A stretch of 64,000 bases of DNA from Cucumis sativus (taxonomy: Eukaryota; Streptophyta; Magnoliopsida; Cucurbitales; Cucurbitaceae), in assembly GCF_000004075.3 (NCBI RefSeq), contig NC_026661.2:1-64000 (forward strand). Reading direction: 5' to 3'. This document shows positions 9,841 to 21,279 of the stretch, piece by piece. The notes below the pieces were generated by a model, which made no database searches, had not been told where the DNA came from, and was given only the letters and a program-made list of their open reading frames with translations. Position numbers and translations under genes: made by a program. Numbering within the stretch: position 1 is the first letter of the stretch; each line of letters begins with the position of its first letter.

Positions 9841-11446
9841 TCATCTCTTCTTCTCGCTCCCATGTCGCCTCTTCAATTCGATGATCCACAAAACCTTTAC
9901 TAATGGAATGCTTCTATTACGAAGCATCTTTACCTCTCTAGCCAGAATCTCCACAGGTTGTTCTACATAGCTCAAATGCTCATCAATCTCCAAGGGTTCA
10001 TAGTCTACTACATGAGATGTATCGGCCACATACTTCCTCACATCGAAACATGGAAAACATTATGAACTGCAGAGAGAGATGGTGGTAATGCCAAGCGATA
10101 CGCCACAACACCAACCCTCTCTAAGATCTCAAATGGTCCAACAAACGAGGACTTAACTTTCCTTTCTTCTCAAAACGCATAACACCCTTCATAGGTGCTA
10201 CCTTCAAGAATACCTTTTCTCCCACATCGAACTTAAGGTCTTTGCGCCGTACATCCGCATAAAACTCTTCTGTCTACTCTGCGCTGTTTGCATAAGTGCT
10301 CTAATCTTTTGAATAGCCTCATTAGTAGACCGAACTAATTCAGGTCCCATCAATCTATGTTCACCAACCTCACTCCAACAAAACAGGGGTTCTACAACAT
10401 TTGCCATACAAAGCCTCAAATGGTGCTATACCGATGGTAGCCTGAAAACTGTTGTTATAAGCAAACTCCATCAAATGTAGATGAGAGTCCCAACTACCTG
10501 GAAACTCTATAACACAAGCTCGTAGCATATCCTCTAAAACTTGGTTCAAACGTTCAGTTTGACCATCAGTCTGTGGATGAAAAGCTGTACTGAAATCCAA
10601 CCTCGTACCCATAGCAGTCTGAAGTCCCTTCCAAAACTTGGAAGTAAACCGTGCATCCCTATCAGAAACAATCGATACAGGCACTCCATGAAGTCTCACA
10701 ATCTCAGTTAAATACAACTCTGCCACTTACTAGCAGTATAAGTGGATTTCCCTGGTACAAAATGTGCGATTTCGTAAGCCTGTCTATGACAACCAAAATC
10801 ACTGTGAAACCCTTCAGGGTCTTAGGCAGCCCTGAAATAAAATTCATCGACACATTCTCCCACTTCCACTCTGGCACACTTAAGGGTTGTAAGAACCTGC
10901 TGGTTTCTGTCTAGGTGCCTTAACTTGCTGACATACTAGACACTTACTAACAAATTCCGCCACTTCCCTTTTCATATTCCGCCACCAATAAAATCGTTTT
11001 AGATCCTGATACATTTTCGTGCTACCAGAATGCATTGAAAATGGGGAATTATGGGCTTCATCTAGTAAGTCAATCTTAACTGTACTGTTCGCTGGCACAC
11101 ACAAACGTCTTTCAAACATCAACCCACCATCAGAGGATATGGAGAACTCATCAGTCTGCCCTGTTTCAACAAGGCGACGTCTCTCCATCAAATAAGGATC
11201 ACTACTCTGAGCATCAACAATCTTCTGCCTCAGAGTCGGTTGCACTGTTAATTGAGCCAGCTGTGAGGTGACTCTCCCCACAGACACTGCAATCTCAGCT
11301 CTCTCCAAGTCTCGATGCAATGGTACCTGTCTAGTAATGAGTGCTGCCGAATGTGATACTTTTCTACTAAGAGCATCAGCCACCACATTCGCCTTACCAG
11401 GATGGTACAATATCTCACAGTCATAATCTTTACCAACTCGAGCCAC
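9841..11446 (-). pseudogene. Gy-B integrase region (RNase H tail, HHCC, catalytic core, chromodomain-like end), frameshifted
   Basis: Integrase inserts the cDNA copy into the genome. 10880-11446 is open (188 codons): the RNase H tail, then the H-H-C-C zinc-binding domain ending KCLVCQQVKAP. 10370-10726 covers the second half of the DDE core, with SDRDARF, HPQTDGQTERLNQ and the catalytic glutamate. 9841-10041 gives the C-terminal tail with LRNRSIPLVKVLW, typical of Del/Tekay chromodomain-type ends. One-base indels break the frame near 10880, 10730, 10400 and 10050. The same protein is open over 295 codons in Gy-D, which serves as the reference. Confidence 0.87.
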
Positions 11447-12673
11447 CTTCGCTGTCTCATATTCAACTCCTTCTGAGTGAGGAAGTACTTTAGGCTCTTA
11501 TGGTCAGTAAAGATTTGTATCTTTTCACCGTACAAGTAATGTCTCCATATCTTCAATGCAAAAACCACTGCTGCCAACTCCAAATCATGTGTGGGGTAGT
11601 TCTGCTCGTGACTCTTCAACTGACGAGAGGCATAAGCAACCACCTTACCTTTCTGCATCAAAACACAACCCAGTCCTTTCTTGGAAGCATCACTGTAAAT
11701 CACAAAACTTCCAGATCCATCTGGTACAGTAAGGACCGGTGCAGTAACTAACCTTTGCTTTAAGTTCTGAAAATTGTCCTCGCAAGCTGGACTCCAAACA
11801 AAGAGTTCCCTTCCTTGTCAACTGAGCCAAGGAGTAGCCAAACATGAAAAATCCTCCACAAACCTCCGGTAGTACCCTGCTAAACCAGAAAACTACGAAC
11901 TCACCAACTGTAGAGGGTCGAGACCAACTGGTAACCGCTTCTATCTTTGCAGGGTCTACTGAAACTCCCTCACTGGAAACCACATGACCAAGAAAGCCAC
12001 CTGCTTCAACCAAAATTTGCACTTAGAGAACTTAGCATACAGTTTATTGACTCGAAGAGTCTCTAACACCTTATGTAGTGTTCCTCATGTTCGCTTCAGT
12101 CTTGGAATAAACCAAAATATCATCAATGAAGACTATCACAAAAGTATCCAAGAAATCCTTAAACACTATGTTCATCAAATCCATAAATACAGCAGGTGCA
12201 TTAGTCAAACCAAAAGACATTACTATGAATTCATAATGTCCATACCTCGAACGAAAAGAAGTCTTAGGAATATCACGGTCTCTAATCCTCAACTGGTGAT
12301 AACCTGACCGTAAGTCAATCTTAGAGAACACCGTGGCTCCCTGTAACTGATCGAACAAATCATCGATTCTGGGTAAAGGATATCTGTTCTTGACTGTTGC
12401 TTTATTCAACTCTCTATAGTCAATGCAAAGACGCATCAACCCATCCTTCTTCTTCACAAACAATACTGGTGCACCCCAAGGTGACACACTAGGTCGAATA
12501 AAGCCTTTGTCAAGCAATTCCTGTAACTGTACCTTCAGTTCTTTCAACTCAGCAGGAGCCATCCTATAAGGGGCTCTAGAAATAGGAGTAGTGTTTGGCT
12601 CCAACTCAATGGCAAAATCAACCTCTCTATGTGGCGGTAGTCCTGGAAGATCTTTTGGAAACACATCTGGGTA
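11248..12673 (-). pseudogene. Gy-B RT and RNase H, frameshifted and cut by Co-1
   Basis: RT is open from the Co-1 junction to 12071. It shows the gypsy motifs [25 protein letters not shown] (motif A aspartate) and [10 protein letters not shown]. The frame is lost just after the catalytic box near 12090 and shifts again near 11700-11780. RNase H is open at 11248-11703, beginning [10 protein letters not shown]. The first codons of RT and the protease-RT linker lie beyond the copia insertion at 20668-20720. An apparent ATG at 12706 falls in the Co-1 LTR and is not a real start. Confidence 0.87.
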
Positions 12674-12678
12674 TTCTC
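12674..12678. other. Co-1 target site duplication, left
   Basis: TTCTC, repeated at 20663-20667. Intact copies at 41998-42004 and 52038-52044 show the uninterrupted site. Confidence 0.95.
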
Positions 12679-13907
12679 TGTTTGGCTTTTTGGCCCTTAA
12701 TCTCAAATTAATTTATTTTAATTATTCAATTAATTTATGTTTTGATGATAACAAATCTGATTTTTTTATTGACAATTTTATTAATTTGAATAGACCATAT
12801 CGTAGAGCTTGGAAAAATGATTCTAACGCCTCTTGAATCACCCAAATCGAAGTTCAAATGAAGAAAATATTGCTAAAAGAAGCTTAACGAAAAAATACCC
12901 GAGATGGTGACGTGGCGACCAAGCATTCAATTTGAACCAATTAGAGAAAGCCACTTGGAGCAATGAAGGAGTAACAAATGTGGCTTTTTGTTATGTTTTA
13001 TTGGCTTTTATAAAGAAAATGAATTTAAAAGAAAATGATTTTAATATTATTATTTTTTCTTGTGTCTAACGGCTAGTTTTTTTAAAAGAGGGTGAAGTTG
13101 CTTTATTGATTTCTTTTTAAACAAAATATTTTGAAAAGACATATTATTATATTATTATTTGTATTGTGTCTAACGGCTAATTAAGTTTAAATCTCAACCA
13201 TTCATTTTTCTTTTACTTATATCTAATGACCCAAATGATTTTGAATTTATCTTTCCTCTCTTTTTAAATACTTCACATTTACACAAGATCACAAATCTTT
13301 ACAATCCTCAAGCAAAAAGCCAACATTGTTATTCTCTCTAAAGCTTCCAATTTTTATTCTTTTCATCTTATTCTTGAGAGCTTCTTATTGTATTGTGAGG
13401 ATTAAATTTGTGAGCTTCAAATTGTATACTCACTCTTTTAGAGAGTTTTCTTTTGTGTGATTTAAAAATTTCAACATATTGTAACGGTTGGATCCTAACC
13501 CGTGGAAAGGATCGGGTTTGCTCTTGAACCCGAAAAAGGAGCAAGAATCGGTTCGGCTCAAATCCGTGGAAAGAGTCCAAAGAAGATTTTCAATCAAAAT
13601 CCCAAGGGTGCTTGGGAAAGTGGATGTAGGTTGAGTTTAACCGAACCACTATAAAATTACGGTGTCTTCTTCTCTAACTCTTTTCTAATTATTTTTTAAT
13701 TTAATTTTAGTTACATATTCTTATTGGTTGAGTTTGATTGCATACTTCCATTCATATCTTTTTATCAATCTTGTTATTTAACAAAGTTTACAAAGTTCTT
13801 TATTTAAATTTAGAAAATATCTAATTAGTTGATTTTACTTTTTATTTGTCAAAAAGTTTATTTAAACCCTATTCACCCCCCTCTAGGGTTGCCATACCGA
13901 TCCAACA
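12679..13907 (+). repeat. Co-1 5' LTR (1229 bp)
   Basis: TGTTTGGC at the start, GATCCAACA at the end. AT-rich U3. The region 13240-13320 has 'CTCTTTTTAAATACTTCAC', a possible TATA-type promoter. The 3' copy starts TGTTGGC, one base shorter. Confidence 0.95.
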
Positions 13908-13909
13908 AT

Positions 13910-13921
13910 TGGTATCAGAGC
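13910..13921 (+). other. Co-1 primer-binding site (initiator tRNA-Met)
   Basis: TGGTATCAGAGC, two bases downstream of the 5' LTR. Confidence 0.93.
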
Positions 13922-13975
13922 AGGTTGCTCATCTTGAAATTTTAATTTCTTGATAAACTTTATTGTTAGAGCATT

Positions 13976-15948
13976 ATGGCAAACCTATTGGCAAATGGTA
14001 TTGTTGAAGGTCAATCTACTTCTAGACCTCCTTATTTTGATGGTTCAAATTATGCATATTGGAAAGCTAGAATGAAAATTTATTTGCAATCTATTGACTA
14101 TAATTTGTGGTTAATTGTTGCTAAAGGTCCTTATGTACCCATGAAAAATGTTGATAATGTTGATACGCCTAAATTAGAAGAAGAGTATGATGAAAATGAA
14201 ATGAAAAAGTGTTCATTTAATGCTAAGGCTATTAATGTTTGTATTGTGCCTTGAGTAAAGATGAATTTAATAGAATATCCATGTGTTCTTCCGCTCAAGA
14301 AATTTGGAATACTCTTGAAATTACTCATGAAGGAACAAATCAAGTTAAAGAGTCTAAAATTAGCATGTTTGTTCATAATTATGAATTGTTTAAGATGGAT
14401 GCTAATGAGACTATCACCGATATGTTTACTAGATTTACTAACATCATAAATGCTTTGAAGGGTCTTGGTAAAGTTTATACAACTTCCGAAAATGTTAGAA
14501 AAATTCTAAGGTCTCTACCTAAGACTTGGGAAGCTAAGGTAACGGCGATTCAAGAAGCAAAGGATCTCACCAAACTTCCACTAGAGGAGCTTATTGGCTC
14601 ACTCATGACTCATGAGATCATCATGAAGGAGCACTTGGAGGATGAGTCCAAAAAGAAGAAGAGCATTGCATTAAAGACTATCTCCTTGGAAGTTGATCCC
14701 GAAGATGAGGATGGCCTTGATGAAGATGACATTGCTTATTTCTCACGTAAGTACAAAAATTTCATAAAAAGAAAGAAATATTTCAAGAAACACCTATCAA
14801 CCCAAAAAGAGTCAAAAGGTGAGAAAAGCAAAAAGGATGAGGTGATTTGTTATGAATGCAAAAGATCGGGTCATATAAGAACGGATTGTCCTCTCCTCAA
14901 ATCATCTAAGAAATCCAAGAAGAAGGCAATGAAGGCTACATGGGATGATAGTAGTGAAAGTGAAAGTGAAGTTGAAGAAATGGCAAATCTTGGTCTCATG
15001 GCTCATAGTGACAAAGATGATGAACATGATGATAAGGTAACTCTAGAACCTCTTTCTATTGATGAATTATTTGAAAATTTTGAAAGCATGCAAAATGACC
15101 TAGAAAAACTTAGTTCTAAGTATGTTGTGCTTAAGAAGAAATACAATGTTTTAATTAGTGAAAATAAGTCTTTACTTGATACAATTGCTTGCTTTAAAGA
15201 GAATGAAAATTTTGAGCAAATTGAAGAATTGAATGTCTCTAGTGATAAGCATGTTTGTATTGAGAAAGATGCTTTGCTTGATAAAGTTAGATTTCTTGAG
15301 CATGATAGTTGTGAAAAAGATAACTTGATTAAAGTGCTTAAAGAAAATGAACTAAGTGTTTTACAAGAACTTGATAAAGCTAAAGAAACTATTAAAAAGT
15401 TGACAATAGGTGCTCAAAGATTGGACAAAATTATTGAAGTAGGAAAATCTTATGGTGATAAGAGAGGTTTAGGCTATATTGATGAATCATCTACTCCTTC
15501 AAGTTCTAAAACTACATTCGTTAAAGCATCACCTATTGTGCCTAAGTTTAACATGTCTAATCATGTGTCTAATCATGTTAAATCTAGTTTTGTACCCATA
15601 TGTCATAATTGTGGTGTTGAAGGTCACATTAGACCTAAATGCTTTAAATTGAAGTATGCTCAAAATACTTATTCAAGAAGAAATTTTTCGCAAAGAGCAA
15701 AGTTTTACATTGCTCCAAGGAAGAATTTCTCCAATAAAAGTAGAGTACATAAATTTGTTATGAAAAATAAATCTTTGCATAATGTTGTTTGTTTTTCTTG
15801 TGGCAAGTATGGACATAAAGCTTATTCTTGTTACCTATCTAGATCTAGTGCTTGTAATGTCTATGAAAAAATGAAATGGATCCCTAAATATGTAAATGCT
15901 AACATTCTAGGACCCAAACAAGTATGGGTACCAAAGGATCAAACTTGA
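13976..15948 (+). pseudogene. Co-1 gag (nucleocapsid) with one frameshift
   Basis: Gag packages the element RNA in virus-like particles. The start ATG at 13976 opens with MANLLANGIVEG and the copia-type PPYFDGSNYAYWKARM motif. A one-base deletion near 14236-14240 ends this frame at 14254; the protein continues in another frame to a stop at 15946-15948, about 660 codons in all. Three CCHC zinc knuckles are visible: CYECKRSGHIRTDC (14848-14889), CHNCGVEGHIRPKC (15601-15642) and CFSCGKYGHKAYSC (15790-15831). Between the first and second is a charged, probably coiled-coil stretch. The large gag with acidic region favours the SIRE lineage. Confidence 0.92.
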
Positions 15949-15970
15949 AATTAGTTGTTTTTAGGTTTGT

Positions 15971-16255
15971 TTGAAAGCCTCCAAGAAAAACAAATGGTAC
16001 TTGGATAGTGGTTGCTCAAGACACATGACGGGAGACCGATCCAAGCTTATCTCTTTCTCCAAAAAGAATGGAGGCATGGTAACCTTTGGTGACAACAAGA
16101 AAGGTAAAATAATTGGTAAGGGTAATATAGGAAATGATTCATCTACTTTGATTGAAAATGTTCATTTGGTTGATGGTTTAAAGCATGATTTGCTTAGTAT
16201 TAGTCAATTGTGTGATAAAGGATTTAGAGTAATATTTGATAAAAAAATTGCATAA
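15971..16255 (+). pseudogene. Co-1 protease (aspartic)
   Basis: Aspartic protease with the catalytic DSG in WYLDSGCSRHMTGD, the aspartate codon being at 16003-16005; it would cut the polyprotein. It lies in a different frame from gag, after stops at 15946-15964, with no clear own ATG. The frame ends at 16255 after an A-run one base short for continuity, so the link to integrase is broken. Confidence 0.88.
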
Positions 16256-17784
16256 TTGAAAATGTTAGTGATAGAAAAGTTTTGTTTGTTGGAAATAGGG
16301 ATGAAAATGTGTACACTCTTGATTTGAATGATTATCCTATTATTGATAAATGTCTTTCGGTTTTGCATAATGATTCTTGGTTATGGCATAGAAGACTAGG
16401 ACATGCTAGCATGCACTTAATTTCAAATATTTCTAAAAATTGTTTGGTTAGAGGTCTTCCTAGTTTTAAATTTGAAAAAGACAAAGTTTGTGATGCTTGT
16501 CAAATGGGTAAGCAAACTAAGTCCTCTTTCAAATCTAAAAATGTGATCTCTACTACTAGACCCTTACAACTATTACACATGGACTTATTTGGCCCTTCTA
16601 GAATTGCTAGCTATGGAGGAAATTATTATGCTTTTGTGATAGTTGATGATTTTTCTAGATTTACTTGGGTTTTGATGATAAAACATAAGGATGATGCTTT
16701 GAAAAGTTTTATTAGTTTTGCAAAAAGAGTACAAAATGAAAAAGGATTTTTTATTTCCAAAATTAGGAGTGATCACGGAGGAGAATTTGATAATGATGCT
16801 TTTAAAGCTTTTTGTGAAGAAAATGGTTTTTCCCATAATTTTTCCTCTCCAAGAACTCCTCAACAAAATGGTGTAGTTGAAAGGAAAAATCGTACTTTGC
16901 AAGAATTTGCTAGATCAATGTTGAATGAGTATGGTTTACCTAAATATTTTTGGGCGGAAGCCGTTAACACCGCTTGCTATGTTTCAAATAGAGTTTTAGT
17001 TAGACCATCTTTAGATAAAACTCCTTATGAACTTTGGCATGGAAAAATTCCAAATATTGGGTATTTCAAAGTTTTCGGTTGTAAATGTTTTATTTTGAAT
17101 AACAAAGAAAAACTTGGAAAATTTGATTCTAAGACGGATGTTGGTATTTTTCTAGGATATTCCTCTACTAGTAAAGCTTATAGAGTTTTCAATAAGAAAA
17201 CTTTAGTTATTGAGGAATCTATTCATGTTGTATTTGATGAATCTTGGAATAATGTTTCTAATGAGTCTATTTGTAGTGATGATTTAGAAAAAGATTTTGG
17301 AGATTTACTTGTTAATGACAAAGGCAAAGAAATTGTTCCAAGTATGCAAGATGTGAACATCATAGAGAAGAAAGAAGAGGGTTCTTCATCCTTGCCTAAA
17401 GAGTGGAGATATGCTCTATCCCATCCCAAGGATCTAATTCTTGGCAATCCCGAACAAGGTGTCAAAACTCGTTCTTCTCTTAATTTATTTAGTAATCTTG
17501 CTTTTGTGTCTCAAATTGAACCTAGAAGTTTTAAAGATGCCGAATGTGATGAGTTTTGGATTTTAGCTATGCAAGAAGAATTAAATCAATTTGAAAGAAA
17601 CAAAGTTTGGAAATTAGTCCCTAGGCCTTCTAATGCATCTATAATCGGAACTAAATGGGTTTTTAGAAATAAGATGGATGAAAATGGAAATATCATTAGA
17701 AATAAAGCTAGACTTGTAGCTCAAGGTTATTGTCAAGAAGAAGGTATAGATTATGAAGAACTTTTGCACCGGTTGCTAGATTAG
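16256..17784 (+). pseudogene. Co-1 integrase and N-terminal RT
   Basis: Open from 16282 to 17784. The GAG-pre-integrase/HHCC region lies near 16380-16510 (WHRRLGHASMH, CDACQMGKQ). The catalytic core begins at LLHMDLFGP (near 16575), has IRSDHGGEF, and the glutamate motif NGVVERKNRTLQE near 16870-16905. The RT N-terminus starts near 17560 (WILAMQEEL...GTKWVFRNK). A one-base deletion at an A-run near 17761 ends the frame just before the conserved APVARLEA region of RT. Confidence 0.92.
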
Positions 17785-19064
17785 AAGCTATTAGAATGTT
17801 GCTTGCTTTTGCTTCTTATAAAAATTTCATTTTGTATCAAATGGATGTAAAAAGTGCTTTTTTAAACGGTTATATTGTGGAGGAAGTTTACGTAGAACAA
17901 CCTCCGGGCTTTGAAAGTTTTGATTTACCTAATCATGTTTATAAGTTGAAAAAGGCTCTTTATGGCTTAAAACAAGCTCCAAGAGCTTGGTATGATAGAC
18001 TTAGCAAGTTTTTACTTGAGAATGACTTTAAGATGGGAAAAATTGATAATACTCTATTTATTAAAGTTAAAAATAATGACATGCTTATAGTACAAATTTA
18101 TGTGGATGATATTATATTTGGTTCTACTAATTCATCTTTGTGTGAAGAATTTTCCAAGTGTATGCATAATGAGTTTGAGATGAGTATGATGGGAGAACTT
18201 AGTTTCTTCCTTGGTCTTCAAATCAAACAACTCAAGGATGGCATCTTCATAAGTCAAGAAAAATACACAAGGGATTTGCTCAAGAAATTCAAATTAAATG
18301 AAGGTAAAGTTGCAAAAACTCCTATGAGCACTACCACTAAGCTTGACAAAGATGAAAAAGGTAAGTGTGTGGATATAAAGACTTATCGAGGTATGATTGG
18401 ATCTTTACTTTATTTGACCGCTAGTAGACCCGATATCATGTTTAGTGTATGTCTTTGTGCTAGATTTCAATCTTGTCCTAAAGAATCACATTTCCATGCT
18501 GTTAAAAGGATACTTAAATATTTGCTTGGAACTATTGATGTTGGATTATGGTATCCTAGAAATGTTGAGTTTAATTTGGTAGGATATTCCGATGCGGACT
18601 TTGCCGGTAGTTTACTTGACCGTAAAAGTACTAGTGGGACTTGTCAATTTCTTGGTAGTTCCTTAGTATCTTGGTTTAGTAAAAAGCAAAATTCGGTTGC
18701 CTTATCCACTACCGAAGCGGAATATATTGCGGTTGCTAGTTGTTGTGCACAAATTCTTTGGATGAAACAAACTCTTTGTGATTTTGGATTAAAATTTGAT
18801 AATGTGCCTATATTTTGTGATAATACTAGTGCCATAAATTTGACTAAGAATCCTATTCATCATTCTAGAACTAAGCATATAGATATTAGGCATCACTTTA
18901 TTAGAGAGCATGTACAAAATGGTCATATTACTCTTGAGTTTGTAAGTTCCAATAATCAATTAGCGGATATATTTACCAAACCTTTGAGTGAAGAAAGCTT
19001 TTGTAAAAATAGGCTTGAGCTTGGAATTATTCGTTGTGGCATCTTGATTTTATATCTTACTTGA
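17785..19064 (+). pseudogene. Co-1 RT and RNase H
   Basis: Open from 17796 to 19064 (422 codons). RT motifs are LYQMDVKSAFLNG (first catalytic aspartate) and the YVDD box at 18099-18110. RNase H begins YSDADFAG (18586 on) and continues with DRKSTSG, LSTTEAEY and the conserved end LADIFTKPL. The domain itself looks intact; only its connection upstream is broken by the deletion near 17761. Confidence 0.93.
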
Positions 19065-19089
19065 TATTGTTACCGTAATGCATATTGAT

Positions 19090-19180
19090 AGGGGGAGAAT
19101 TAGACATTTTGTATGTGTTCATGTTTTTTTGGGAGCTAACTTCATTGGTATTGTTTTTGATGATTCCAAAGGGGGAGAAG
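19090..19180 (+). other. Co-1 extra polypurine tracts
   Basis: AGGGGGAGA (19090-19098) and AAAGGGGGAGAAG (19168-19180) repeat the core of the true PPT 240-340 bp further on. Several PPT-like tracts are a known trait of SIRE-type elements. Confidence 0.7.
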
Positions 19181-19417
19181 TATAAGAAAAATATGTTTTT
19201 ATCAATTTGTTGCATAATTGTTTCTATTGAATAATGCATATTTTTTTAGAGAAAAAAATTAATTAAGGACAAAAAGGTTCTCTTATCAATTGTTTTCAAG
19301 TATGTTCTTTGTGGTGAAATATATACATGAGCTTTATGGTTATACATCTTGATAATAGAATTACTTGTTGATCATGTGTGTTTCAAGTTATTTTTCTTCA
19401 AATGATTTGTCATCATC

Positions 19418-19430
19418 AAAAAGGGGGAGA
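19418..19430 (+). other. Co-1 polypurine tract
   Basis: AAAAAGGGGGAGA directly before the 3' LTR (one T between); primes plus-strand synthesis. Confidence 0.9.
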
Positions 19431-19431
19431 T

Positions 19432-20662
19432 TGTTGGCTTTTTGGCCCTTAATCTCAAATTAATTTATTTTTAATTATTCAATTAATTTATGTTTTGATG
19501 ATAACAAATCTGACTTTTTTTATTGACAATTTTATTAATTTGAATAGACCATATCGTAGAGCTTGGAAAAATGATTCTAACGCCTCTTCAATCACCCAAA
19601 TCGAAGTTCAAATGAAGAAAATATTGCTAAAAGAAGGTTAACGGAAAAATACCCGAGATGGTGACGTGGCGACCAAGCATTCAATTTGAACCAATTAGAG
19701 AAAGTCACTTGGAGCAATGAAGGAGTAACAAATGTGGCTTTTTGTTATGTTTTATTGGCTTTTATAAAGAAAATGAATTTAAAAGAAAAATGATTTTAAT
19801 ATTATTATTTTTTCTTGTGTCTAACGGCTAGTTTTTTTAAAAGAGGGTGAAGTTGCTTAATTGATTTCATTTTAAACAAATATTTTGAAAAGACATATTA
19901 TTATATTATTATTTGTATTGTGTCTAACGGCTAATTAAGTTTAAATCTCAACCATTCATTTTTCTTTTACTTATATCTAATGACCCAAATGATTTTGAAT
20001 TTATCTTTCCTCTCTTTTTAAATACTTCACATTTACACAAGATCACAACATCTTTACAATCCTCAAGCAAAAAGCCAACATTGTTATTCTCTCTAAAGCT
20101 TCCAATTTTTATTCTTTTCATCTTATTCTTGAGAGCTTCTTATTGTATTGTGAGGATTAAATTTGTGAGCTTCAAATTGTATACTCACTCTTTTATAGAG
20201 TTTTCTTTTGTGTGATTTAAAAATTTCATCATATTGTAACGGTTGATCCTAACCCGTGGAAAGGATCGGGTTTGCTCTTGAACCCGAAAAAGGAGCAAGA
20301 ATCGGTTCGGCTCAAATCCGTGGAAAGAGTCCAAAGAAGATTTTTAATCAAAATCCCAAGGGGTGCTTGGGAAAGTGGATGTAGGTTGAGTTTAACCGAA
20401 CCACTATAAAATTACGGTGTCTTCTTCTCTAACTCTTTTCTAATTATTTTTTAATTTAATTTTAGTTACATATTATTATTGGTTGAGTTTGATTGCATAC
20501 TTCCATTCATATCTTTTTATCAATCTTGTTATTTAACAAAGTTTACAAAGTTCTTTATTTAAATTTTAGAAAATATCTAATTAGTTGATTTTACTTTTTA
20601 TTTGTCAAAAAGTTTATTTAAACCCTATTCACCCCCTCTAGGGTTGCCATACCGATCCAACA
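19432..20662 (+). repeat. Co-1 3' LTR (1231 bp)
   Basis: TGTTGGC at the start, GATCCAACA at the end, nearly identical to 12679-13907, followed by TTCTC. Confidence 0.95.
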
Positions 20663-20667
20663 TTCTC

Positions 20668-21279
20668 TTACCACAGGTTCTGAAGTTAAAGAAGTCTCAC
20701 CTTCCCTAGTATCCACCACACTTGCCAAAATACTCCAAGTACCTGGTTGAGTAGTTTACTAGCTTTCATAGCTGAGATTACTTTAGGCAGTACTACTGTT
20801 CCTACCCCCTTGAATTTAAAGCTAGATGCAGTAGGGGGACTGAACACAACTTCCTTACGAGAACAATCAATACTAGCATGATTAGTAGCTAGCCAATCCA
20901 TACCTAAAATTACATCAAAGTCACGCATATCTAATACCAACAAGGTTACGTCCAGCACACGACCAGCTATCTCAATTTCACATGCTTTAATCTTTTCCTT
21001 AGACAACATAATTTCTCCAGACGGTGTAGACACTGACAAAACATAGTCTAAGGGTTCCACCTCTAAGCATGCATGCGTCACAAAAAGCGATGAAATAAAT
21101 GAATGAGAAGATCCCGAGTCAAACAAGGTCAAGGCAAAATGCCCTAACACTGGTAATGTACCTGTCACTACTGTGCCGGCCTTCTCTGCCTCTGATCTAT
21201 TAGTGGCAAAGATTGTACCCCGCTGTGGAGGTCTCTCTCCCTGACTGCTCGATCCAGCCCAGTAGATCTCAAGGGACAC
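20668..21279 (-). pseudogene. Gy-B protease and RT N-terminal linker
   Basis: Open at 20686-21279. Aspartic protease with LFDSGSSHSFIS as the catalytic motif, then [20 protein letters not shown]-run one base shorter than in Gy-C near 20741 shifts the frame before the RT linker, which reaches the Co-1 target site. The apparent N-terminus is a frame artefact; the true product is a gag-pol polyprotein. Confidence 0.87.

Larger units (their letters stand above)
12679..20662 (+). mobile_element. Co-1: Ty1/copia element (SIRE/Maximus-like), full structure
   Basis: LTRs 12679-13907 and 19432-20662, PBS 13910-13921, gag, protease, integrase, RT, RNase H, PPT, and 5-bp target duplication TTCTC. Domain order with integrase before RT defines Ty1/copia. 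By eye the two LTRs differ by roughly a dozen substitutions and a similar number of one-base indels over 1.23 kb, so the insertion is recent. No envelope-like ORF lies after RNase H. Four frame breaks disrupt the polyprotein. It is inserted antisense to Gy-B pol. Confidence 0.96.

Noticed and set aside
12679..12706. RT reading frame apparently starting at 12706
   Set aside because: The first codons are Co-1 LTR sequence read antisense; the true upstream coding continues at 20668.
19065..19417. Possible envelope-like ORF after Co-1 RNase H
   Set aside because: Only about 350 bp with stops and PPT-like tracts; no ORF of useful size on the plus strand.
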